Assembly: GCA_030426765.1 (NCBI GenBank)
Contig: JAUHXV010000023.1
Span: forward strand, 1-47,184
Length of the DNA: 47,184 bases
From: Bacteroidia bacterium
GTDB lineage: Bacteria; Bacteroidota; Bacteroidia; Chitinophagales; Saprospiraceae
Direction: 5' to 3'
In this document: in pieces, positions 34,475 through 43,062 of the stretch
How the letters are laid out: each line of letters opens with the position of its first letter
Numbering within the stretch: the first letter of the stretch is position 1
Position numbers and translations under genes: made by a program
Notes under the pieces: model-generated
What the model was told of the DNA's origin: nothing
What the model saw: only the letters and a program-made list of their open reading frames with translations
Database searches by the model: none

Positions 34475-36280
34475 ATGACACGAGCACACCTTGTCTTGCT
34501 GTTTAGTTTTCCCCTGATTTTTCTGAACTCCCTGCAAGCTCAAAATGAGAATAGCAGCCTCATGTCGCCGGTAGTCACCGACGAGATGACGCAGGATCCT
34601 GAACAGAATCAATTGTGGAGAACCGGGCAGTCCAAGTATTCTGCCAAACCAAAACACATGTGGGAATTTGGCCTGCATGGCGGCACCTCTTTTATCGGAG
34701 GCGATGTTGAAGCCAGCACCCCTTCCGGGTACGGCTTTGGTATCCACCTTCGGAAAGCGATTAATTACACTTTATCCTGGAGACTCGATGCCACCTATCA
34801 AACCTCCAAAGGATATGATCCAAGAAGTTTTAACTATCTGGGCGTAGAGAAAACGTATACACAGAATGTCGATGATTCCCCTATTCTCGTGGGATACACC
34901 GACACGAATACGCCGGATGATAATATCCATCGCAACTACAAGACCGACATTGTTTCTATAACCCTTGAAGGAATTCTGAACATCGGCAATATTCTTTTTC
35001 ACGGTCCTTCCAACAAGTGGAATTTATATACCGCTATTGGCCTTGGTGTCAATATCCCGGAAGTAGGCGTCGATCTGCTGAATGCAGACGGTGGGTTATA
35101 TGATTTTAAAAGCGTCACTGAAGGGCTCGACCTGAATACCGCAGATGGAAGAAAAGAGTCCATCAAAAACCTGAAAGCACTGCTTGATGGTGATTATGAA
35201 ACGCCCGGTGGTGTCGCTTCTGATGTGGTATCTTTTGGGGATGAAAAAAATGTGATCCCTCACCTTTCTGTTTCGTTGGGATTATCAAGGAAGTTATCCA
35301 AGCGAATCAACCTTGGTCTTGAGCACCGCATCTTACTGAGCGATAATGATCTGCTCGATGGTTTTGAAATGCTGTCGCCAAGTTCGAAAACACCTAGTAA
35401 CGACATCGCGCACTACACATCTCTACGTCTGGGGATTAACATCGGATCAAAAGAGAAAAGAATCGAACCCCTGTATTGGGTAAATCCACTCGATGCCTCG
35501 TTTAATGATATTGCTGAGCTAAAACAGCGACCTAAGTTTGACCTGACAGACAGTGATGGCGATGGAGTCATCGACATGATTGATCAGGAAATCAACACCC
35601 CTGCCGGCTGCCCTGTAGATACGCGTGGTATCACCCTGGACAGTGATGGTGATGGTGTAGTAGACTGCAAAGATGAAGAACCCTATTCTCCACCGGGATA
35701 CGAAGTCAACGCAGAAGGTATTGCACAGGTCCCCAGCGAGTATCTGCAGGAAGATGAAGTCGTGGCATTGATCAATCAGCGAGCTGAGGCCATGGAGTCA
35801 AATCTCAACTGGTTTCTGCCTATGATTCATTTTGATCTGAATAAGTATTACATCAAACCTGAATTTTACGGCGCGCTCCATAACATCGCGGCTGTGATGC
35901 GCTCACACCCTGAAGTTAAGGTGGTGGCCATTGGGTTTGCAGACAACCGCAGTCCAAGTGACTACAATAATGTGTTGTCCTACAATCGCGCTAAAGAGGC
36001 AATTAATTTTCTGGTGAGCAATTATAATATCCCCCGCGAACGTTTTATTCTGAACTTCGGTGGAGAAGATACACCGCTTGTATCCAACCTTAAGGATGGA
36101 TATGATGTTTCCAGTGAAGATGAATTTAAACATTACATGAATCGTCGCGTTGAATTTCATGTGGCGACTGCAACAGATAAAGAAATGGATCGTCCGGAAG
36201 GTCCTGAAGCCGGTTATAATACGCCCGGCTCTGCCAGAAAGGGCTCTAAGTACTCCGGAAATTATAATTCAGGGTACTAA
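34475..36280 (+). CDS. OmpA-family outer-membrane protein with calcium-type repeats
   Basis: The 601-residue protein has a signal peptide (1-22, cut after LQA), a beta-rich barrel-like region (about 45-360), two DSDGDGV repeats of the thrombospondin type 3 kind that bind calcium, and a C-terminal OmpA peptidoglycan-binding domain. The latter reads IHFDLNKYYIKPEFYGALHN, then GFADNRSPSDYNNVLSYNRAK and RRVEFHV. It should tie the outer membrane to the cell wall. The tail after residue 570 is Gly/Ser/Tyr-rich. Similar proteins with repeats between barrel and OmpA domain occur next to T9SS genes in Bacteroidota, but a T9SS role is not shown here. Confidence 0.87.
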   Translation: MTRAHLVLLFSFPLIFLNSLQAQNENSSLMSPVVTDEMTQDPEQNQLWRTGQSKYSAKPKHMWEFGLHGGTSFIGGDVEASTPSGYGFGIHLRKAINYTLSWRLDATYQTSKGYDPRSFNYLGVEKTYTQNVDDSPILVGYTDTNTPDDNIHRNYKTDIVSITLEGILNIGNILFHGPSNKWNLYTAIGLGVNIPEVGVDLLNADGGLYDFKSVTEGLDLNTADGRKESIKNLKALLDGDYETPGGVASDVVSFGDEKNVIPHLSVSLGLSRKLSKRINLGLEHRILLSDNDLLDGFEMLSPSSKTPSNDIAHYTSLRLGINIGSKEKRIEPLYWVNPLDASFNDIAELKQRPKFDLTDSDGDGVIDMIDQEINTPAGCPVDTRGITLDSDGDGVVDCKDEEPYSPPGYEVNAEGIAQVPSEYLQEDEVVALINQRAEAMESNLNWFLPMIHFDLNKYYIKPEFYGALHNIAAVMRSHPEVKVVAIGFADNRSPSDYNNVLSYNRAKEAINFLVSNYNIPRERFILNFGGEDTPLVSNLKDGYDVSSEDEFKHYMNRRVEFHVATATDKEMDRPEGPEAGYNTPGSARKGSKYSGNYNSGY

Positions 36281-36327
36281 TCAAAGAAAAATTAATAGGG
36301 TTATTTGAAATAGATTTTTTGTGTATT

Positions 36328-36371
36328 CAAAAGCTCCAGACCAGCAACGGTTCGGGGCTTTTGATTTTTAT
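36328..36371 (+). terminator. Terminator after the OmpA-family gene
   Basis: CAAAAGCTCC (36328-36337) pairs with GGGGCTTTTG (36354-36363) with one G:U, followed by ATTTTTATTT. Confidence 0.75.
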
Positions 36372-36404
36372 TTCATCATATTTTACCCTCCCACAGGATA
36401 TCCG

Positions 36405-36412
36405 TAATTTTA
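36405..36412 (+). promoter_or_regulatory. -7-like box of the PDH E2 gene
   Basis: TAATTTTA, one mismatch to TAnnTTTG, follows TTTT (36381-36384) by 20 bases; the ATG is 23 bases further on. Confidence 0.35.
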
Positions 36413-36435
36413 CAGCATAAACCGAAGTATATATC

Positions 36436-37668
36436 ATGGCAGAAGTAATCCGCATGCCCCGCCTCAGCGACACGATGGAAGAAGGCATTATTATCGGCTG
36501 GTTAAAAAAAGTAGGTGATCCTATTTCCTCGGGCGACATACTCGCCGAAGTGGAAACTGATAAAGCGACCATGGAACTGGAGAGTTTTCACGATGGCGTT
36601 CTGCTCTATATCAGTGTTGAGGAGGGCCCGGTACCCGTCAATGATGTATTGGCGGTCATTGGGGAGAAAGGTGAGGACTATAAAGCGATTCTCGCCAGTG
36701 AAAAAGAAAATGAAGCGGCCCCGAATCCAACTCCTGCAGCAACACCTTCCGCGGCGTCCCCTCAAAACGGAGGACCTTCTGTAGAGGTCGCTCCCCAGCC
36801 GACAATGGCCACTGAATCTCAGCGTATAAAATCATCGCCTTTAGCCAAGTCCATGGCTGCACAGGAAGGAATTGACCTCGCCACTGTCACCGGTACCGGT
36901 GAAGGCGGTCGGATCGTCAAACGCGACATCGAGAATTATTCTTCTCGCGGAAGCCAACCCGGTGCTCAAATCAATGTCCCTTCTGCTCCGGCCTATGGCG
37001 ATATACCGGTGACACAGATGCGTAAAACCATCGCACGCAGACTTTCAGAAAGTAAATACTCGGCACCGCACTTTTATCTGACCATGAAGATGAACATGGA
37101 CAAAATGGCGGAGGCGCGCAAACTCATCAATGCCAATCCTGACACGAAAATTTCGTTCAACGATTTTATCATCAAAGCCTGTGCCGCTGCCCTGCGCCAA
37201 CATCCCTCTATCAATGCATCCTGGCAGGGCGACACAATTCGCATGAACAAAGACATCAATATTGGCGTAGCCGTCGCTGTCGACGAAGGTTTGCTCGTTC
37301 CTGTTCTCTTCGGTACAGATCGAATGGGCCTGAAAGATATCAGTGTACAGGTAGGTATTCTGGCGGAAAAGGCAAGAAATAAAAAACTGCAGCCTCAGGA
37401 AATGCAGGGGAATACCTTTACGATTTCAAATCTGGGGATGTTCGGCATTGAAGAGTTTACCGGTATTATTAATTTACCGGATGCAGCGTTGCTTGCTGTA
37501 GGTGCGATCACGGATGAGCTTGTCATGACCGATGGAGAAGTGCACACGACCAAAGTGATGCGCGTCACACTGTCCTGTGATCATCGGGTCATCGATGGGG
37601 CCACCGGGGCTAAGTTTTTAAACACCTTACAACAATACCTGGAAAATCCCGTGGCTATGCTGCTTTGA
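36436..37668 (+). CDS. Pyruvate dehydrogenase E2, dihydrolipoamide acetyltransferase
   Basis: The 410-residue subunit moves the acetyl group to CoA in the pyruvate dehydrogenase complex. A single lipoyl domain (2-77) carries the lipoylated Lys43 in VETDKATMELES. An Ala/Pro linker and the E3-binding domain follow (about 131-167, SPLAKSMAAQEGIDLATVTGTG). The catalytic core (about 185-410) ends in SCDHRVIDGATG, with His383 and Asp387 as the active-site pair. Other 2-oxoacid dehydrogenase E2 proteins share this plan, but the lipoyl block and length match PDH E2 of this phylum best. No E1 or E3 gene is adjacent. Confidence 0.88.
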   Translation: MAEVIRMPRLSDTMEEGIIIGWLKKVGDPISSGDILAEVETDKATMELESFHDGVLLYISVEEGPVPVNDVLAVIGEKGEDYKAILASEKENEAAPNPTPAATPSAASPQNGGPSVEVAPQPTMATESQRIKSSPLAKSMAAQEGIDLATVTGTGEGGRIVKRDIENYSSRGSQPGAQINVPSAPAYGDIPVTQMRKTIARRLSESKYSAPHFYLTMKMNMDKMAEARKLINANPDTKISFNDFIIKACAAALRQHPSINASWQGDTIRMNKDINIGVAVAVDEGLLVPVLFGTDRMGLKDISVQVGILAEKARNKKLQPQEMQGNTFTISNLGMFGIEEFTGIINLPDAALLAVGAITDELVMTDGEVHTTKVMRVTLSCDHRVIDGATGAKFLNTLQQYLENPVAMLL

Positions 37669-37700
37669 TCGGTGACACAATACGGACCGGGGTTTTTGTC

Positions 37701-37708
37701 TAAATTTG
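37701..37708 (+). promoter_or_regulatory. -7 box six bases before recR
   Basis: TAAATTTG is a perfect TAnnTTTG; the recR ATG is at 37715. Transcription would start at or just before the ATG. Confidence 0.45.
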
Positions 37709-37714
37709 GAGTGT

Positions 37715-38335
37715 ATGTCACAAAGTTCTTCCCGTCATCTCGAATTTGCCATCCGCGCCATCGGGCAACTACCCGGTATCGGCCGAAAGAGTGCGCTGCG
37801 CATTGCTCTGTTCCTGTTAAAAAACAAATCCACGATTCTGCCGGAATTGATGGAAGGCCTGAAGGGCATTCGGGAGAATATTCAAAACTGCCGGACCTGC
37901 CATAACCTGTCTGATGGCGAAACCTGTGGTATCTGCAGTGATCATAAGCGCCAGCGCAACATCATCTGCGTCGTGGAATCAGAACGCGATATCATGGCCA
38001 TTGAAGATACCGGTCAGTATCACGGATTATACCATGTGCTCGGTGGCATCATCTCCCCCATCGACAATGTAGGCCCACAGGATCTCCATATCCCCGATCT
38101 GATGGAACGTGTGGCGAGTGGTGAAGTAACGGAAATCATCATGGCCATAAGCCCAACGATCGAAGGCGAAACCACAATATTTTACCTGAGCAAATTACTG
38201 AAAGACCATCCTGTACGCATTAGCCTGATCGCCCGTGGCGTGTCTTTCGGCGGCGAATTGGAGTATGCAGACGGACTGACTCTCGGTCGATCGATTGTCG
38301 CACGCACGAATATTGAATTGACTGAGAATGCTTAA
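37715..38335 (+). CDS. recR: Recombination protein RecR
   Basis: The 206-residue protein acts with RecO (and RecF) to load RecA on gapped DNA. It has the helix-hairpin-helix QLPGIGRKSALRIAL (18-32), a C4 zinc finger with Cys59, Cys62, Cys71 and Cys74, and a Toprim domain (IICVVESERDIMAIEDTG onward). The ATG at 37715 gives the family's normal N-terminus; a TTG nine bases earlier is a poor alternative. The glycosyltransferase follows in the same frame. Confidence 0.96.
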   Translation: MSQSSSRHLEFAIRAIGQLPGIGRKSALRIALFLLKNKSTILPELMEGLKGIRENIQNCRTCHNLSDGETCGICSDHKRQRNIICVVESERDIMAIEDTGQYHGLYHVLGGIISPIDNVGPQDLHIPDLMERVASGEVTEIIMAISPTIEGETTIFYLSKLLKDHPVRISLIARGVSFGGELEYADGLTLGRSIVARTNIELTENA

Positions 38336-38347
38336 CCTTTCAGGCTG

Positions 38348-40303
38348 TTGAGACTTTCTGTTGTCATCGTTAGCTACAATGTTTACCCTTTTCTGGATAA
38401 CTGCCTGCGATCGATTCGCCAGGCCATGGTTGGCATAGAAGGCGAAGTCATCGTCGTGGACAATGCTTCGGTCGATGGCACACCACAGCAGCTCCAGGAA
38501 CACTATCCGGATGTTGAGCTGATCTCCAATAGAGAAAATGTTGGATTTGCAAAAGCAAACAATCAGGGCATTCGAATCGCGCAAGGTGAATTTGTGCTAT
38601 TGCTCAATCCGGATACCGTCGTGTCTGAAGATACATTTACAAAATGTATCTCGTTTATGGATGCCCATCCGAAGACAGGTGCCATTGGCGTCAAGATGCT
38701 GGACGGCAGTGGAAGCTACCTTCCGGAATCGAAGCGCGGGCTCCCTACCCTCACCGCTTCGTTTATGAAAATGACCGGGCTGTACCGTTTGTTTCCAACC
38801 TCACGCAAATGGAACAGCTATTATCAGGGACATGTCGATGCGGATGAAACTGCAGAAGTAGACGTGTTGTGTGGTGCCTTTATGTTTATGCGAAAAGAAG
38901 CGCTGAACAAAGCCGGACTGCTGGACGAAGACTTTTTTATGTATGGAGAAGATATCGATCTCTCCTACCGGATCACCGGTGCGGGGTATGCTATTCACTA
39001 CCTGCCTACTACCAACATCATCCATTACAAAGGAGAGTCTACTAAAAAATCAACACTAAATTATGTGCTGACCTTTTATGAGGCTATGCTCATTTTTACA
39101 CGCAAGCATCCTGAATTTAGCGGACAGACTTTTCTGATCAAACTGGCGATTTACTTCCATGGTTTGCTGCAACTGATCCGTCAGAACATCACCCGATGGT
39201 GGCCTGTGATCCTGGATGTCGTGTTGTTGTACGCATCCTTTTTTGTGACCAGCAAACTTTGGAGCTGGTATTACTTTGACACACCCGGATACTTCCATCC
39301 CACGAGTTACTACTTCAACCTTCCGTTGTATACTGTACTCATCGTGCTGGCGATGTATCTCAATGGAGCCTATGACAAACCTTATACACGCAAGGCTTCC
39401 TGGATAGGATTTTTTACCGGCCTTGTGATGATCCTCGTGCTGTATGCATTGTTACCTGTCGACCTGCGCAGTTCGCGGATGGTGATCTTTCTCGGTTCAC
39501 TTTTGTTTGGCTGTTTCCTTTGGTTTACACGGTCTGGCGTGTCTCCCTGGGGCCGCTTATGGGGAGATGCAGATGCACAGAAAACCAGAAAAGCGATCAT
39601 CGTTGCCGGCGAGGAAGAAACCGCACGTATAAAGGAATTGATCAACCGATCGAAGGATCATATCGACATCATCGGTATAGTCACACCTGATGAACATCTC
39701 CACGATGCCCCTTCCGGATACCTTGGGCACATCGGGCAACTCCATGATGTAGTCCGTATCTATCAGGCGGGCGAAATCATTTTTTCCGCCCAGGATGTAC
39801 CCTTTTCAGTTTTTACAAGTACGATGTCGCGGTTGGGACCTGCTTTACGATACATGCTGGCTGCCTCTACGACGATGAATATTGTGGGTAGTATGGGTAA
39901 GGATATTGCCGGGGAATCCTACGCGATACAGATTCACTTCAATCTCTCCGATCCGGCTTCCATCAGGGCAAAAAGAATTTTTGATTTCATCGCATCGTTT
40001 GTTCTTCTGCTTCTCTTCCCGGTTCTTGTTTTTTTCATCCCTCATGCCTTCCGGTTATTCAGGCACATCTTTGAGGTGATGTTTGGAAAAATGACGTGGG
40101 TGTCCTATTACCCACTGGAAGGCAATAAGCAATCACTTCCGCCACTCCCAAAGGGTGTGCTGGATCCGGCTTCTACGGCCGATCATGCAGATCCGGGCAG
40201 AAGACTACAGCACATTCATTATGTTTATGCACGTGATTATCACTGGACTACCGACTTGTCCATTCTGATTGCGCAAATAAAAAACACCGGACAAACTCGC
40301 TAG
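38348..40303 (+). CDS. GT2 glycosyltransferase fused to a degenerate sugar-transferase-like membrane part
   Basis: The 651-residue protein begins with a GT-A glycosyltransferase (1 to about 270): SVVIVSYN, VVDNAS (36-41), NPDT (87-90) and a DVLCGAFMFMRKEAL / EDIDLSYR block resembling rhamnosyltransferases. Membrane segments follow (about 290-400), then a Rossmann-like segment with KAIIVAGEEETARIKEL, and finally RAKRIFDFIASFVLLLLF, which resembles the membrane helix of sugar-1-phosphate transferases. The KFRSM and DELPQL blocks of that enzyme are absent, so the second half is not an active transferase of that kind. The start must be TTG (38348) or CTG (38345); there is no in-frame ATG after the recR stop. 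Confidence 0.84.
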   Translation: MRLSVVIVSYNVYPFLDNCLRSIRQAMVGIEGEVIVVDNASVDGTPQQLQEHYPDVELISNRENVGFAKANNQGIRIAQGEFVLLLNPDTVVSEDTFTKCISFMDAHPKTGAIGVKMLDGSGSYLPESKRGLPTLTASFMKMTGLYRLFPTSRKWNSYYQGHVDADETAEVDVLCGAFMFMRKEALNKAGLLDEDFFMYGEDIDLSYRITGAGYAIHYLPTTNIIHYKGESTKKSTLNYVLTFYEAMLIFTRKHPEFSGQTFLIKLAIYFHGLLQLIRQNITRWWPVILDVVLLYASFFVTSKLWSWYYFDTPGYFHPTSYYFNLPLYTVLIVLAMYLNGAYDKPYTRKASWIGFFTGLVMILVLYALLPVDLRSSRMVIFLGSLLFGCFLWFTRSGVSPWGRLWGDADAQKTRKAIIVAGEEETARIKELINRSKDHIDIIGIVTPDEHLHDAPSGYLGHIGQLHDVVRIYQAGEIIFSAQDVPFSVFTSTMSRLGPALRYMLAASTTMNIVGSMGKDIAGESYAIQIHFNLSDPASIRAKRIFDFIASFVLLLLFPVLVFFIPHAFRLFRHIFEVMFGKMTWVSYYPLEGNKQSLPPLPKGVLDPASTADHADPGRRLQHIHYVYARDYHWTTDLSILIAQIKNTGQTR

Positions 40304-40306
40304 GCT

Positions 40307-41512
40307 ATGCACGCAGAATTGATTTCCAACATTCAGAAAGCAGCAGGAACGTATTTCGATGAGATCGTTTCTATCCGGCGTGACCTGCATCAGCATCCGG
40401 AATTATCCTTTCAAGAGGAAAGAACAAGTGGTGTAGTAGCCCGGTTTCTTGAAACGCATAAAATCCCTTTTACGACAGGATGGGCAGGTCATGGCATTGT
40501 TGCTACGATTCAGGGAGCATATGAGGGCCCAACCGTGATGCTGCGTGCAGATATGGATGCATTGCCCATTTTGGAAAAAAATGAAGTGCCCTACAAATCA
40601 AAAAATGATGGGGTCATGCATGCTTGTGGGCACGATGTACATACGAGTAGTTTGCTGGGTGCTGCGGCTATCCTTAAACAGTTTAGCGACGCATTACATG
40701 GAACGGTCAGATTGATTTTCCAGCCAGGGGAAGAAAAACTTCCGGGCGGTGCATCGATGATGATCCAGGAGGGATTGTTTAAAGAAGGTATTCCGCAATG
40801 GATTCTGGGACAGCATGTGCATCCACCCTTGGAGGCTGGTCATGTAGGTTTCAGAAGCGGATTGTATATGGCTTCTGCCGACGAGATCTATATTACCGTT
40901 AAAGGAAAAGGCGGGCATGCCGCCACACCTCACCTGTGCCATGATCCGGTTGTGGCTGCTGCACGTGTGATCACAGCCTTGCAGGAGGTGGTCAGTCGCA
41001 CGATCAACCCGCTGTCTCCGGCCGTCCTGACAATTGGAAAAATTACCACGGCCGGCGGTGCGACAAATGTGATTCCGGAAGCTGTTCATCTGGAAGGTAC
41101 CTTAAGAGCTATGGATGAAGCATGGCGTTCCGAAACGCATCTGCGAATTAAGCAGCTCGTACAGCAAACCTGCGAAGCCCTTGACTGTACAGCCGAAACT
41201 AATATTCTGGTAGGCTATCCATGCCTGATGAACGATGAGGCTGTGACGGCCAACTGCAGGAAATGGGCTGTTGCCTATCTGGGGGAAGAGAATGTCCATG
41301 AATTGCCGCAGCGTATGACGGCGGAGGATTTTGCTTTCTATACCCAGCATGCTCCGGCTTCATTTTACCGCCTTGGGACCGGATGGGCGGATCAAAGCAG
41401 GAATATCCCTGTGCACAACAATCGGTTCGATATCAATGAAACCGCGTTGCAAACCGGCATGGGACTCATGGCTTTTATTACTCTCGCCTCTCTGGCGGAC
41501 TCTCCTTCCTAA
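40307..41512 (+). CDS. M20-family amidohydrolase (N-acyl-L-amino acid / hippurate hydrolase type)
   Basis: The 401-residue enzyme is a metal-dependent amidohydrolase of the carboxypeptidase Ss1 / IAA-amino acid hydrolase group, likely cytosolic. Metal-binding blocks are HACGHDVHTSS (105-115, with Cys107, His109 and His112) and FQPGEEKLPGG with the Glu pair. The dimerisation lid (TVKGKGGHAATPHL) and the C-terminal AEDFAFYTQHAP block complete the family pattern. It hydrolyses N-acylated amino acids; the exact substrate is unknown. It starts four bases after the glycosyltransferase stop and is probably co-transcribed. Confidence 0.92.
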   Translation: MHAELISNIQKAAGTYFDEIVSIRRDLHQHPELSFQEERTSGVVARFLETHKIPFTTGWAGHGIVATIQGAYEGPTVMLRADMDALPILEKNEVPYKSKNDGVMHACGHDVHTSSLLGAAAILKQFSDALHGTVRLIFQPGEEKLPGGASMMIQEGLFKEGIPQWILGQHVHPPLEAGHVGFRSGLYMASADEIYITVKGKGGHAATPHLCHDPVVAAARVITALQEVVSRTINPLSPAVLTIGKITTAGGATNVIPEAVHLEGTLRAMDEAWRSETHLRIKQLVQQTCEALDCTAETNILVGYPCLMNDEAVTANCRKWAVAYLGEENVHELPQRMTAEDFAFYTQHAPASFYRLGTGWADQSRNIPVHNNRFDINETALQTGMGLMAFITLASLADSPS

Positions 41513-41687
41513 GAGATTGAAGGGCACACCACTTACCCGATCTGCCTGGGTATATGGAGGTAAAACCAATCTATTGACTATCAAATAGTTGGAAGCCGAA
41601 GTTTCATTTCAACGATGAAGTCTGTTATTTTTAGTGCTTTACATATAATTTTTTTTATAAATTATAAACTATTTTATTTCAATGTTA

Positions 41688-41695
41688 TATATTTG
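41688..41695 (+). promoter_or_regulatory. -7 box of the NtrC-like regulator gene
   Basis: TATATTTG is a perfect TAnnTTTG, 42 bases before the ATG, inside a very AT-rich stretch (41620-41720). It is flanked by GTTAT...ATAAC. The rest of the 225-base gap shows nothing I can name. Confidence 0.5.
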
Positions 41696-41737
41696 ATAAC
41701 AAATCATCATATCATTTACTTCTAACACACGAAACGC

Positions 41738-43012
41738 ATGTCAAAAGTCCTTATCGTTGACGACGAACGCAGTATACGCCATACCCTGCGTGACATCCTT
41801 GAATTTGAGAAATATCAGGTGGATGAAGCTTCAGATGGCATGGAGGCTTTGGTAAAAGTCAAGCAAAACACCTATGACGTTATCATTCTGGATATCAAAA
41901 TGCCGAAACTTGACGGGATGGACGCGCTGGATCGCATCCAGGAAATAGCGCGCGAAACTCCTGTAGTCATGATCTCCGGACATGCCTCGATTGATACCGC
42001 AGTGGAAGCGGTTAAGAAGGGCGCTTTTGATTTTATCTCCAAGCCACCGGATCTCAACCGATTGCTGATCACGTTGCGAAATGCTATGGACAAATCTGAA
42101 CTCATCACGGAAAGGAAAGTGTTGCAAACTAAAGTATCGGGTTCACGCTCACAACCGATCGTAGGTAAATCCAAATGTATCGGTCAGATCATGGAGACTA
42201 TCGAACTGGTCGCCCCGACTGAAGCCCGCGTGCTCGTCACCGGTCATAACGGAACAGGAAAAGAACTGGTTGCGCACTGGATCCATCAAAAAAGCCACCG
42301 CAAAGATCACCCGCTCATCGAAGTCAATTGCGCCGCCATTCCTTCCGAACTGATCGAAAGTGAATTGTTTGGCCATGAAAAGGGTGCGTTTACCTCTGCG
42401 ATCAAACAACGCACAGGAAAATTTGAACTCGCGAATGGCGGGACCATATTCCTCGATGAAATTGGGGACATGAGTTTATCCGCGCAAGCCAAAGTACTTC
42501 GAGCGCTACAGGAAAATAAAATTGTCCGCGTAGGCGGTGACAAACAAATTCGCGTTGACGTGCGTGTCATAGCCGCGACCAATAAAGACCTGCGCAAACT
42601 TATTGACGCCGGAAAATTCAGAGAAGACTTATATCACAGACTCGCGGTCATCATCATTGAAGTACCGCCGCTGAAGGAACGTGTGGAAGACATACCCGAT
42701 CTCGTCAAGCATTTCTGCGAAGACATCTGCAAAGACTACGGTATTCCGGTGAAACAATTTGACAGCAAATCAATTAAGAAACTACAGAGTCTTCCCTGGA
42801 CGGGTAATATTCGCGAACTGAAAAATGTGGTGGAACGCCTGATCATCCTCGGAGGCAAATCCATTTCCGCTTCAGATGTTGAGAAGTTTGTCCTCCCAAC
42901 CGCGCAAAGCAATATTGAAATGAAAGAAGTACTCTCTCGTTTTACTGATCTGAAAGACCTCCAAAAGTATATAGAACAAGAATACACCAACTATCAATCC
43001 TCTGTCGGTTAA
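41738..43012 (+). CDS. NtrC-like response regulator with AAA+ domain, no DNA-binding domain
   Basis: The 424-residue protein has a receiver domain (1-118; acidic pair Asp9/Asp10, phosphorylated Asp52 in LDIKMP, Lys102 in SKPPD). It is followed by a sigma-54-interaction-type AAA+ domain (about 138-375) with Walker A GHNGTGKE (169-176), Walker B GTIFLDE (235-241) and an arginine-rich second half. The loop that contacts sigma-54, GAFTGA, reads GAFTSA (216-221). After the C-terminal helical part the protein ends in KYIEQEYTNYQSSVG with no Fis-type HTH. The same shape recurs in a Bacteroidota family as I recall it, so this is probably not a local truncation. A partner kinase could be the NtrY-like protein. 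Confidence 0.87.
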   Translation: MSKVLIVDDERSIRHTLRDILEFEKYQVDEASDGMEALVKVKQNTYDVIILDIKMPKLDGMDALDRIQEIARETPVVMISGHASIDTAVEAVKKGAFDFISKPPDLNRLLITLRNAMDKSELITERKVLQTKVSGSRSQPIVGKSKCIGQIMETIELVAPTEARVLVTGHNGTGKELVAHWIHQKSHRKDHPLIEVNCAAIPSELIESELFGHEKGAFTSAIKQRTGKFELANGGTIFLDEIGDMSLSAQAKVLRALQENKIVRVGGDKQIRVDVRVIAATNKDLRKLIDAGKFREDLYHRLAVIIIEVPPLKERVEDIPDLVKHFCEDICKDYGIPVKQFDSKSIKKLQSLPWTGNIRELKNVVERLIILGGKSISASDVEKFVLPTAQSNIEMKEVLSRFTDLKDLQKYIEQEYTNYQSSVG

Positions 43013-43062
43013 AACCGGTGAAGGATACTGATTGACGCTATACAACATTTAATTTAAGAAAC

